From Avimicrobium caecorum (lineage in GTDB: Bacteria > Bacillota > Clostridia > Oscillospirales > Ruminococcaceae): DNA of 64,000 nt. Location: assembly GCA_904394705.1 (NCBI GenBank), contig CAJFNJ010000013.1:43078-107077 (forward strand), in the 5' to 3' direction. Below are positions 41,915-49,839 of this stretch, piece after piece. The translations under genes and the position numbers were made by a program. The number at the start of each line of letters is the position of its first letter. The stretch's first letter is position 1. Below the pieces are notes generated by a model. The model did no database searches and was not told the origin of the DNA. It saw only the letters and a list, made by a program, of their open reading frames with translations.

Positions 41915-43207
41915 TCATGAGTTGGGCGCCAGTTCCGGTACGGCGGCGGTGCGGTGTTCCGGTTTGGGCGCCGGGGTATAGGAGTGGGAGAGATAGAGCG
42001 CCAGCTTGGCACACCCCGGCCCGATGAGCTCATAGAGCACACTGGACGCCATGATGATGGTGTAGAGGTCGCTGCCGATGCCGCCTCCCAGGGTGCGGGC
42101 GCAGAGGGCAGCCAGTCCGATGGACACACCGGCCTGGGGGATCAGCGCCAGCCCCAGGCAGCGGCAGACCGGCTGGGAGAGCCCGGCCGTGCGGCAGCCC
42201 AGCCAGGCCCCGGCGTACTTTCCGATGATGCGGGCAAAGAAGTAGAGAATACCGATGGTGAGCAGTGACCCGGAGCCATCCGGGCTGGCGGAGAAGAGGG
42301 CGCCAAGGTCAAAGCAGAGCCCCGACCGCACGAAGAAGAGCAGCAGAATGGGCGGAGAGAAGCTCGCCAGCTGGGCAAAGAGCAGGTCGTCGCCGGTGAG
42401 GTTGATATACACCATGCCCATGGACATGCACCCCAGCAGCGGGGAAACTTCCAGCATATCGCAGAGCCCGCAGAAGGCAAAGAGAACACCCAGAGCCAGG
42501 ATCAGACGGTTGTCAGTGGTGCGGGTGGCGGGGAGCAGCCATTTGAGCAGCAGTCCGCATACGCCGCCCAGTATCAGCATGCCCAGGGTAGTGCCGATGG
42601 GCACCAGCAGGTCGCCCACCGGGTCCGAGGAGCGTCCGGTGAGGCTGTGCAGGGCAAAGGCAATGGCAGCGCTGTACGCCAGCAGGCTCACCACATCATC
42701 CAGAGCCACCACCTGCAGCAGGGTGTCCACCAGTTCCCCCTGAGCGCCGGTCTGGCGGATGGTCATCATGGTGGAGGCCGGGGCGGTGGCGCTGGCGAGG
42801 GCAGCCAGCACCACGCAGAAGGGCAGGCTCAGCCCCAGCAGGAACCGGGTGACCCCGAATACCACCAGCGAAGCGGCACAGGCTTCGGCGATGGTGACCC
42901 AGACCACCTTCCAGCCGTTTTTGCGCAGGGTTTCGAGCTTGAAGAACTCCCCGGCGCTGAAGGCGATGAAGCAGAGAGCCAGGTCCGCCAGGAAATCGGT
43001 CTTTTCGATCATGGGCTGGGGGATCAGGTTCAGGCAGCAGGGCCCGATGAGAATGCCGGCGGTGAGGTAGGCAGTGACGCTGGGCAGACGCAGCCGTTTG
43101 GTGATGCGGGTCATGCCGAAGGCGCAGAAGAACATAATGGCAAGGGGTATGATAATCAGGGCGGCGGGCGAGAGATCCGCCAGTCTGAGATACAGGGAAT
43201 CGAGCAT
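41915..43207 (-). CDS. Cation/proton antiporter, monovalent cation:H+ exchanger family
   Basis: A 430-residue membrane protein with about twelve hydrophobic segments in the CPA2 pattern: RLRLPSVTAYLTAGILIGP near residue 40, then ALASATAPASTMMTIRQTGA and VVALDDVVSLL with the paired Asp (DD) expected in the ion path. It should exchange Na+ or K+ for protons. It is divergent from the lysR gene, 154 bases apart, and is a likely target of that regulator. Confidence 0.9.
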   Translation of the reverse strand: MLDSLYLRLADLSPAALIIIPLAIMFFCAFGMTRITKRLRLPSVTAYLTAGILIGPCCLNLIPQPMIEKTDFLADLALCFIAFSAGEFFKLETLRKNGWKVVWVTIAEACAASLVVFGVTRFLLGLSLPFCVVLAALASATAPASTMMTIRQTGAQGELVDTLLQVVALDDVVSLLAYSAAIAFALHSLTGRSSDPVGDLLVPIGTTLGMLILGGVCGLLLKWLLPATRTTDNRLILALGVLFAFCGLCDMLEVSPLLGCMSMGMVYINLTGDDLLFAQLASFSPPILLLFFVRSGLCFDLGALFSASPDGSGSLLTIGILYFFARIIGKYAGAWLGCRTAGLSQPVCRCLGLALIPQAGVSIGLAALCARTLGGGIGSDLYTIIMASSVLYELIGPGCAKLALYLSHSYTPAPKPEHRTAAVPELAPNS

Positions 43208-43312
43208 GGGAAACTTCCTCCTTCTGAAAAAAGATGGGATGCTTTTGCAGAGTCGGGTTGGAAAAACATCTGCTTTATGATATACTGGGACTTGGATAAA
43301 AGCAAATTATAG

Positions 43313-43332
43313 TTTTATTGGATATGATAAAA
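43313..43332. promoter_or_regulatory. Possible LysR operator between antiporter and lysR
   Basis: TTTTAT-8 bases-ATAAAA, a dyad of the T-N11-A type, lies in the AT-rich divergent intergenic region. Assignment to the adjacent regulator is inference. Confidence 0.4.
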
Positions 43333-43361
43333 ATAATTTATGATGGAGGAGGGACAGTTCC

Positions 43362-44267
43362 ATGCTTGATCCCAAGCTGGATACGCTGCTGCTGGTGGCG
43401 GAGAAGAGGAATTTCACCCGGGCAGCCCAGGCACTCTCGCTGACCCAGCCGGCGGTGAGCCATCACATCAGCCAGCTGGAACAGGAGCTGGGAGTGCGGC
43501 TGTTCGTACGGGGAAACGGCGATCTGATGCTGACTCCCGAGGGGGAGACCGTGCTGCGGTATGTGCGCCGGATGAAGGCGCTGGAGAAGAAGATGGCGGA
43601 GGAACTGCAGGAGGCGGGACGACGCCTGACCCGGCTGCGCATCGGCATCACCCACACGGCGGAGAGCAGCATTGTGGCAGAGGTGCTGGCCCGTTATACC
43701 AATGAAAACCCCGGTATCTCCATAACGATTGTTACGGACAACATAAATAATCTTTATGATATGCTGGAAAACTTCGAGCTGGATCTGGCGGTGGTGGAGG
43801 GTCGTTCCACCCGTCCGGAGCTGAGTGCCCTGATGCTGGACACCGATTATCTGGTGTGCGTGCTGGCAAATACCCATCCGCTCTCCCACAGTTCCATGAT
43901 CACCCTGGACGAGATCCGGCAGGAAAAACTGATCCTGCGCCTGCCCAATTCCGAGACCCGGGTGCGGTTCGAATCGGCGCTGGCTGCCATCGGGGAGTCC
44001 ATTGCCGACTTCCAGGTGATCCTGGAGGTGGACAATGTGGCGACCATCAAGGATCTGATCCGCAAGAACCTGGGCATCTCCATCCTGGCCCGGAGCGCCT
44101 GTATGGACGAACTGCGCAAGGGCAAGCTCACGGCCCTGCCCATCGAGAACCTGAGCATGGCCCGGGAGACCAACCTGGTTTATCACCGGGATTTTGCCCA
44201 CAAGGAGACGCTGCAGGATATTCTGGCGCTGTACAAAAAACAGCTGCGGGAATATGGCCGGGCTTGA
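43362..44267 (+). CDS. LysR family transcriptional regulator
   Basis: A 301-residue regulator. The N-terminal helix-turn-helix is standard (NFTRAAQALSLTQPAVSHHISQLEQELGVRLFVR), followed by a linker helix and a periplasmic-binding-like effector domain (RLRIGITHTAESSIVAEVLA, then GISILARSACMDELRKG). The effector is not predictable. Its position between two antiporter genes, divergent from one and upstream of the other, suggests control of ion or pH homeostasis. GGAGGAGGGA precedes the start. Confidence 0.93.
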   Translation: MLDPKLDTLLLVAEKRNFTRAAQALSLTQPAVSHHISQLEQELGVRLFVRGNGDLMLTPEGETVLRYVRRMKALEKKMAEELQEAGRRLTRLRIGITHTAESSIVAEVLARYTNENPGISITIVTDNINNLYDMLENFELDLAVVEGRSTRPELSALMLDTDYLVCVLANTHPLSHSSMITLDEIRQEKLILRLPNSETRVRFESALAAIGESIADFQVILEVDNVATIKDLIRKNLGISILARSACMDELRKGKLTALPIENLSMARETNLVYHRDFAHKETLQDILALYKKQLREYGRA

Positions 44268-44400
44268 CAGAGTAGGGAGGGTCTGGTATAGTAGTACGGT
44301 ATCGGGAATGAAGTTCTCCCGCGGGAAACCGGAACCGCCGTATGACTGGCTGATGACTTCTGTGATTCGTAAGGTCGCAGGAGGCATCAGCCTTTTTTTG
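44264..44400 (+). promoter_or_regulatory. Promoter and structured leader with terminator before the truncated antiporter
   Basis: TTGACA (44264-44269, overlapping the lysR stop), 17-base spacer, TATAGT (44287-44292). The leader contains GAATGAAGT near 44308 that can pair with ACTTCTGTGATTC near 44356, and a perfect 8-bp terminator GGCTGATG (44348-44355) / CATCAGCC (44385-44392) with seven T. The two pairings overlap, as in riboswitches. The class was not recognised; antiporter genes are known targets of ion-sensing riboswitches, so an ion sensor is a reasonable guess only. Confidence 0.55.
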
Positions 44401-44431
44401 CGTCCAAAACCCCTGAAGGAGGAAATTTGTT

Positions 44432-45055
44432 ATGCTCACTTCCCTTGCGCTGATTTTCCTGGCGGGACTTGCCATGGCAGCCCTGTGCAGCCTGCTGCGC
44501 CTGCCCCGGATCATCGGCATGCTCTTCACCGGAATCCTGCTTGGCCCCTATGTCCTGGGGCTGCTGGACCCGTCCATCCTCGCCATCAGCGCCGACCTGC
44601 GGCAGATGGCACTCATCATCATTCTCATCAAGGAGGGGCTTTCGCTGGACCTCGGCGACCTGCGCCGGGTGGGACGTCCGGCAGTGCTCATGTCCTTCCT
44701 GCCCGCCAGCTTTGAGATCCTGGCCTATATCCTGTTTGCTCCCATGCTGCTGGGCATCACCCGGCTGGAAGCCGCCGTGGTGATGATCCTGCTGGCCCTC
44801 TGTGTCCGGGCGGTGGGCGTTCTGCTGGCTCTGGCCGGCACCCGTCTGGACTGGAAGGAGCGGCTCTTCTGCGTCATTGCCTATCTGCCCAAGGCCACGG
44901 TACAGGCCGCCATCGGTTCGGTGCCGCTGGCAATGGGTCTGCCCTGCGGAGCTTTGGTGCTCTCGATGGCAGTGCTGGCGATCCTTATCACAGCGCCGCT
45001 GGGAGCCATCGGCATCGACAGTACCTGCCGCCGTCTGCTGCGTCCCGCAGACTGA
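44432..45055 (+). CDS. Internally deleted Na+/H+ antiporter (NhaP-like)
   Basis: A 207-residue membrane protein. Residues 1-113 look like the N-terminal part of a CPA1-type antiporter (LRLPRIIGMLFTGILLGPYVLGLL, DLRQMALIIILIKEGLSLDL, PASFEILAYILFAPMLLGITRLEAA). From about residue 115 the sequence reads like the C-terminal part (RAVGVLLALAGTRLDWKERL, YLPKATVQAAIGSVPLA, ILITAPLGAIGID). The middle of about 200 residues, with the ion-binding Asp motifs, is missing, joined in frame at EAAV-VMILLAL. Full-length relatives have about 400 residues. GAAGGAGG precedes the ATG, and the frame is clean, so it may still be made. Confidence 0.75.
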   Translation: MLTSLALIFLAGLAMAALCSLLRLPRIIGMLFTGILLGPYVLGLLDPSILAISADLRQMALIIILIKEGLSLDLGDLRRVGRPAVLMSFLPASFEILAYILFAPMLLGITRLEAAVVMILLALCVRAVGVLLALAGTRLDWKERLFCVIAYLPKATVQAAIGSVPLAMGLPCGALVLSMAVLAILITAPLGAIGIDSTCRRLLRPAD

Positions 45056-45074
45056 TCTTCCCATTTTCCCCCAA

Positions 45075-45124
45075 AATAAAAAACCGGAGCTCTCCGCACA
45101 GGAAAGCTCCGGTTTTTGTTTTAT
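45075..45124. terminator. Terminator between convergent genes
   Basis: AAAAAACCGGAGCT / AGCTCCGGTTTTT; serves the antiporter remnant (+) and isochorismatase (-) genes. Confidence 0.88.
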
Positions 45125-45133
45125 TTCACAGTG

Positions 45134-45649
45134 TTACAGGATCTCCACCTGCAGCGCCTTCATGGCATTGAGGGCGTTTTCATGGGCTTCGGGGGTCACA
45201 CCGGCACAGCAGCTGGCCCGGACTGTCATAGGCACTTCCGGGCAGTAGGCCTTGAGCAGCGCCACATTGGCAAGCACACAGATGTCGGTGCAGAGGCCGA
45301 TGACCTCGATGGCATCGGGATTGAGCGACCGGACATACTCAGCCAGCTCCAGGCTGCCGAAGCTGCCCTTTTCAAAGATGGAGCTGCCCACCGAGAGATC
45401 CTGGAGCTCTGCCGGGAACTGCCAGCCGTCGCTGCCCCGCAGACAGTGCATTACCGGGAGGTTTCTGCCCTCCTGGGTCTTGAGGTAGTCGATGCTATGG
45501 GTATCCTTGGTGAAGACCACCTGCCAGCGGTCACCCATGGCCTCGACAATGCGCTCCTTGACAGCCGGGACAATGGCCTGAGCTTCCGCTGTGCCCAGCG
45601 AGCCATCGATAAAGTCCTTCTGCATATCCACAACGATAAGAAGATTCAT
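45134..45649 (-). CDS. Isochorismatase-family cysteine hydrolase (nicotinamidase-like)
   Basis: A 171-residue hydrolase with the catalytic Asp in VVDMQKDFIDGSLG and the catalytic Cys in GLCTDICVLANV, plus the metal-type KDTHSIDYL block. It most resembles nicotinamidase/PncA-like enzymes that turn nicotinamide into nicotinate in NAD salvage, but substrate is not proven. ATG 45649 has AGGAGG upstream; a longer in-frame start at 45712 would overlap prmC and lacks support. Confidence 0.88.
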   Translation of the reverse strand: MNLLIVVDMQKDFIDGSLGTAEAQAIVPAVKERIVEAMGDRWQVVFTKDTHSIDYLKTQEGRNLPVMHCLRGSDGWQFPAELQDLSVGSSIFEKGSFGSLELAEYVRSLNPDAIEVIGLCTDICVLANVALLKAYCPEVPMTVRASCCAGVTPEAHENALNAMKALQVEIL

Positions 45650-45684
45650 AGGGATTCCTCCTGTTTTATAAAATTGCCAAAGTT

Positions 45685-46527
45685 TCAGAGCGGGCGGCGT
45701 CCGCCGGCACACCGGGGAACACCTGCCAGATCGGTCTGACAGAACACCTCCGCAAAGCCCCGCTGACGCAGCAGTTCCGGGACGCTTTCGCCCTGGTCAT
45801 AGCCGATCTCGAAGATGAGCCAGCCGCCGGGGCGGAGATGGTCATAGCAGCTCCGGGTGAGCTGCCGGTAGAACCGCAGTCCGTCCTCGCCGCCGTAGAG
45901 CGCCAGTTCCGGTTCGTGCCGCACCTGGGGAGAGAGGGTCTGCATATCCGCCCCGGTGATATAGGGCGGGTTGGATACAATGAGGTCGCAGACGCCGTCG
46001 GGCAGGCGGGTGAGCACATCGGTCTGCACCGCCTCCACCTGACCGGGGGCCAGGGCGGCGATATTCCGGCGCAGGTAGATGAGTGCTTCATCCGAGAGCT
46101 CTGCCGCCAGGATACGGGCATCGGGGCGGCAGCTGGCAAGGGCCAGGGCAATGGCGCCGCTGCCACTGCACAGATCCCAGATCACCGGGCCACGGGAGGG
46201 GGTGAGCCGTTCCAGACAGGCGTCCACCACCGTTTCGGTGTCCGCCCGGGGGATCAGCACGCCGGGCCCCACTGTCAGGGTCAGGCCATAGAACTCCCAT
46301 TCCCCCAGCAGGTACTGGAGGGGTTCGCCGCCCTGGAGCCGGGTCAGGGCGTCCTCTGCCCGGGACTGCCAGTCCTCGGGGCAGGGGTCGGCGGCATGGG
46401 CAATGAGCCAGGCCTGTTCCTGCCCCGAAAGCCACCGCAGCAGCTGGGCAGCGTCAAAACGGGGGCTTTCCGCCCCCAGTTCTGTGAGTTTCTGTTCCAG
46501 GCTGCGCTGGAACGCATGGATCGTCAT
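45685..46527 (-). CDS. prmC: Release factor glutamine methyltransferase
   Basis: A 280-residue SAM-dependent enzyme that methylates the GGQ glutamine of peptide release factors. Features are the N-terminal helical domain (AQLLRWLSGQEQAWL), VLIPRADTETVVDACL, the SAM motif IWDLCSGSGAIALALA and the catalytic NPPY (VSNPPYITGAD). ATG 46527 lies one base after the stop of the DUF1385 gene, so the two are translationally coupled. Confidence 0.95.
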   Translation of the reverse strand: MTIHAFQRSLEQKLTELGAESPRFDAAQLLRWLSGQEQAWLIAHAADPCPEDWQSRAEDALTRLQGGEPLQYLLGEWEFYGLTLTVGPGVLIPRADTETVVDACLERLTPSRGPVIWDLCSGSGAIALALASCRPDARILAAELSDEALIYLRRNIAALAPGQVEAVQTDVLTRLPDGVCDLIVSNPPYITGADMQTLSPQVRHEPELALYGGEDGLRFYRQLTRSCYDHLRPGGWLIFEIGYDQGESVPELLRQRGFAEVFCQTDLAGVPRCAGGRRPL

Positions 46528-46528
46528 A

Positions 46529-47470
46529 TCAGTTCCCCCACTGGTCGCTGCCGTCACTGGGGATACAGGGCAGCATCGAGGCAATGGCTACTTCGATGTG
46601 TTCGGTATCCGGCTCGGCAGTGGTGAGCCGCTGCAGCCACAGGCCGGGAGCGGAGATCAGCCGGGTAAGGGGATTGGAATAGCGTCCGGCATAGCGGATA
46701 ATCTCAAAGGAGATGCCCACTGTCACCGGCAGCAGGACGAGTTTGAGCAGCACCCGGATCACCAGGCTGTTCCAGGTGACAAAGGAGAACACCAGCACCG
46801 ACACCACCAGGACGATCAGCAGGAAGCTGGTGCCGCACCGGGGGTGGAACCGGGTGTACTTCTTCACATTTTCGGGGGTGAGCTCCTCGCCGGCCTCATA
46901 GCAGGCGATGGTCTTGTGTTCGGCGCCATGGTACTGGAACATCCGGTGCATATCCTTGCTGCGGCTGACCACGGCAAGATAGAGCACAAAGAGGGTGATC
47001 TTCAGTACGCCCTCCAGAATGGTACGGGACCAGTCTGGAATGAGATCCCCCAGCAGTCCCACCAGGAAGGCGGGCAGCACCATGAAGAGCAGCACGGCAG
47101 CCACCACGCCGATGAGCATGGCAAGGTAGGTGAGGGCATCCGATGCCTTTTTGCCGAACCTGTCGATGAGTTTCTTTTCAAAGGCGGAGGGTTCCTCCTC
47201 ATAGCCGGCGAGGTCTGCCGAACGCATCAGGCAGCGATAGCCTACCCGCAGCGATTCCACAAAGCTCACACAGCCCCGGACAATGGGAACCGAATGATAC
47301 CACTTCTTGCCGCCGGAGAAGGTCTCCCAGGTTTCGGTGGTGATGGATTTGTCGGGACGGCGCACTGCCATGGCGGACTGGTGCGGTCCCCGCATCATAA
47401 TGCCTTCGATGAGTGCCTGACCGCCGATGGAAGTCTGTTTGCTGGCGCAGGCGTTCTGATTCTTTTCTAT
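46529..47470 (-). CDS. DUF1385 membrane protein with an apparent AUA start codon
   Basis: The DUF1385 family is an uncharacterised membrane family, often next to prmC and prfA in Clostridia. The conserved N-terminal block TSIGGQALIEGIMMRGP lies partly upstream of the first ATG (47398). In this frame no ATG, GTG or TTG precedes it. A perfect AAAGGAGG (47486-47479) sits 8 bases before an ATA codon at 47470, giving a protein of about 313 residues starting (M)EKNQNACASKQTSIGGQ. Four or so hydrophobic segments and FQYHGAEHKTIACYEAG are visible. A base error ATG to ATA in the sequence is the main alternative. Confidence 0.8.
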   Translation of the reverse strand: MEKNQNACASKQTSIGGQALIEGIMMRGPHQSAMAVRRPDKSITTETWETFSGGKKWYHSVPIVRGCVSFVESLRVGYRCLMRSADLAGYEEEPSAFEKKLIDRFGKKASDALTYLAMLIGVVAAVLLFMVLPAFLVGLLGDLIPDWSRTILEGVLKITLFVLYLAVVSRSKDMHRMFQYHGAEHKTIACYEAGEELTPENVKKYTRFHPRCGTSFLLIVLVVSVLVFSFVTWNSLVIRVLLKLVLLPVTVGISFEIIRYAGRYSNPLTRLISAPGLWLQRLTTAEPDTEHIEVAIASMLPCIPSDGSDQWGN

Positions 47471-47496
47471 TTGGGATTCCTCCTTTATGGGCCAAA

Positions 47497-47519
47497 ACCC
47501 CCGGTGCTTTCCGGGGGTC
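47497..47519 (-). terminator. Weak hairpin after the histidine kinase gene
   Basis: On the minus strand CCCCCGG / CCGGGGG then TTTT, directly after the kinase stop. Partial termination before DUF1385 is possible. Confidence 0.6.
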
Positions 47520-49029
47520 AGTTGTCCTCGATGTCGCTGAGATCCAACTTGTTCAGGTGTACGGCTGCGTCGCTGGGCGGAGCAGCCTTTTCGGCAGTGG
47601 CTTCGGCAATCTGGGTGGAGTCGTCGCCCCGCTCCATAATGGGCAGGGTGATGGTGACAGTGGTGCCTTCGCCCTCCACCGAGCTCACATCCAGCCGTCC
47701 GCCGTGCATCTGGATGATCTCATCCGCCACAGCCAGGCCAATGCCCGAACCACGCCGGGTGAGATTGGCCTTGTAGAATTTGGTCTTGATCTTGGGAAGG
47801 TCGGCAGCGCTGATGCCGCAGCCGGTGTCCTCCACTTCGATGATGATATTGTTTCCCTCCACCCGGGCCGATACCGTGGTGGTGTCGCCGGGATCGGAGT
47901 ATTTGAGGGCGTTGTCAATGACATTGATGAACACCTGGCGCAGCTTGCCCCGGTCACCGAATACCGGCACAAACAGGTCGGGCTCGTCATAGATGAGGAG
48001 CATTCCCTCCCGCTTGGCACGCTCGGTATACATGATGACTGCTTCGCTGAGTTCCGCCAGCACATCCATCTTGCTCTTGACCAGCTTCATGCGTCCGGAC
48101 TGCATCCGGGAGAAGTCCAGCAGCTCCTCCACCATGTCCGAGAGGCGTTCGGTCTCCCGCATGATGACCCCCATGCCGGTTTCCAGGGTGGCATGGTCGA
48201 TATTCTCGTCCATGAGCATGGTTTCGCCCCAGCCGCGGATGGCGGTGAGGGGGGTGCGCAGCTCATGGGATACCGAAGAGATGAAGTCGTTCTTGAGCTT
48301 TTCCGAGTTGGCAAGTTCCTCCGCCATGTAGTTGATCACATCGCTGAGCTCGCCGATTTCATCGTCATTTTTCTTTTCCAGCCGGGCCTTGAAGTCGCCC
48401 TGGGCAATGCGCCGGGCAGTTTCAGCGATCTCACTCACCGGGTTGACGATGGAGTTGATGAAGTAGGAGCTGGAGAAGATAACAAACAGAATGATTGCCA
48501 GACACACCGAACCGATGATGGCGGTGAGCAGCAGGATCTGATTGTCCACCTGTTCCAGCGAGACCACATACCGGGTGGCGGCCAGATTTTCACTGGCAGA
48601 ACCGGCAGCCACCGAAACTGCCATGATATTTTCTCCGCCGATGCGGCCCTGATAGACATCAATGCCGTCCGGAGAGGACATGGCGCCTTCAAAATCAGGC
48701 ATGGGCAGATCTTCTTCGGGCAGGAAGCCGGAGGAGGTCATCATCACCTTGCCGCTGCTGTCAATGGCCATGAGTTCCATGGTCTCCCGGTACTCGAAGG
48801 TTTCCACGATGTTCTGCAGTTCCTGGGAGAAGTTCACCGAACTGTCCTGGGCATAGGTCTGCAGCAGGGTGGAGATGACTGACGACCGGGAGATGATGAT
48901 CTGCTGGACGCTGCTGTAATAGAAGCTGCGTACGCCAAAGGAAAAGGCGATCATTACGCCGAGCAGGATCACAAAGATGACGCCGAGGCCGTTGACCAGC
49001 CAGCGCCGGGTGATTTTTTTCATGGCCAC
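47518..49029 (-). CDS. Membrane sensor histidine kinase with HAMP domain
   Basis: A 503-residue two-component sensor. Layout: membrane segment near 11-32, extracytoplasmic sensor region to about 160, second membrane segment near 163-188, HAMP (INPVSEIAETARRIAQGDF), HisKA with SVSHELRTPLTAIRGWGE (phosphorylated His near residue 255) and HATPase with VIDNALKYS, DTGCGIS and GSGIGLAVADEI. The C-terminal 40 residues are acidic and unusual for the class. GTG 49029 follows AAAGGAGG. It overlaps nothing and follows the response regulator gene by 39 bases. Confidence 0.94.
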   Translation of the reverse strand: MAMKKITRRWLVNGLGVIFVILLGVMIAFSFGVRSFYYSSVQQIIISRSSVISTLLQTYAQDSSVNFSQELQNIVETFEYRETMELMAIDSSGKVMMTSSGFLPEEDLPMPDFEGAMSSPDGIDVYQGRIGGENIMAVSVAAGSASENLAATRYVVSLEQVDNQILLLTAIIGSVCLAIILFVIFSSSYFINSIVNPVSEIAETARRIAQGDFKARLEKKNDDEIGELSDVINYMAEELANSEKLKNDFISSVSHELRTPLTAIRGWGETMLMDENIDHATLETGMGVIMRETERLSDMVEELLDFSRMQSGRMKLVKSKMDVLAELSEAVIMYTERAKREGMLLIYDEPDLFVPVFGDRGKLRQVFINVIDNALKYSDPGDTTTVSARVEGNNIIIEVEDTGCGISAADLPKIKTKFYKANLTRRGSGIGLAVADEIIQMHGGRLDVSSVEGEGTTVTITLPIMERGDDSTQIAEATAEKAAPPSDAAVHLNKLDLSDIEDN

Positions 49030-49068
49030 AGCCGGAAGGCCTCCTTTCGGGTCAGAATGGGAACAGGG

Positions 49069-49761
49069 TTACGGGTTCCACTTGTAGCCGTAACCCCAGA
49101 CAGTGGTGAGATAGCGGGGTTCACTGGGCTCGTCCTCGATCTTCATGCGAAGCCGCCGGATATTCACATCCACGATCTTCACATCGCCCATGTAGTTTTC
49201 TCCCCAGATATTGGAGAGGATCTCGCTGCGTTCCAGGGCCTTGTTGGGGTTCTGCATGAAGAATTCCATGATCTGGAATTCCACCTGGGTCAGGTCGATG
49301 AGGTTGCCGCTCTTGGTGAGGGTACGGCTGGAGAGATTGAGGATAAACGGGCCGGAATGGATTTCATCGGCAGTCTTGCCGCCGCCGGACAGGGATACCC
49401 GGCGATAGATGGCATCCACCCGGGCCAGCAGTTCGGACGGGGAGAAGGGCTTGGTGATATAGTCGTCAGCGCCGAGCATCAGGCCCTGGACCTTGTCCAT
49501 CTCCTGGCTCTTGGCGGAGAGCATGATAATGCCGATGCTGCTGCTCTGTTCCCGGATGCGGCGGCACACTTCAAAGCCGTCGATGCCCGGGAGCATGATG
49601 TCCAGGATGGCGATGTCAAAGTCGCCGCCCGCCTGGGCAAAGGCTTCGAGTGCTGCTTCGCCGCTGGCGACATCCACTACATCATAGCCCACCCGCTTGA
49701 GGTTGAGCACCACAAAGGCACGGATATTGTCTTCGTCCTCCATAACAAGGATCTTACGCAT
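49069..49761 (-). CDS. OmpR/PhoB-family response regulator
   Basis: A 230-residue regulator with a receiver domain (ILVMEDEDNIRAF, phosphoacceptor Asp in AILDIMLPGIDGFEV, then the TKPFSPSEL Lys) and a C-terminal winged helix (LTQVEFQIMEFFMQNPNKAL, VDVNIRRLRMKIED, TVWGYGYKW). It is the partner of the kinase encoded just downstream. The signal is unknown. Layout resembles WalKR/PhoPR systems, but without the walHI accessory genes. Confidence 0.95.
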   Translation of the reverse strand: MRKILVMEDEDNIRAFVVLNLKRVGYDVVDVASGEAALEAFAQAGGDFDIAILDIMLPGIDGFEVCRRIREQSSSIGIIMLSAKSQEMDKVQGLMLGADDYITKPFSPSELLARVDAIYRRVSLSGGGKTADEIHSGPFILNLSSRTLTKSGNLIDLTQVEFQIMEFFMQNPNKALERSEILSNIWGENYMGDVKIVDVNIRRLRMKIEDEPSEPRYLTTVWGYGYKWNP

Positions 49762-49839
49762 GAGGAAAATACCTCCTTTATATACAGATTGATTGAAAGT
49801 AATCCGCGCCGGGCAGTACCGGCACAGGAGTTTGCGGGA

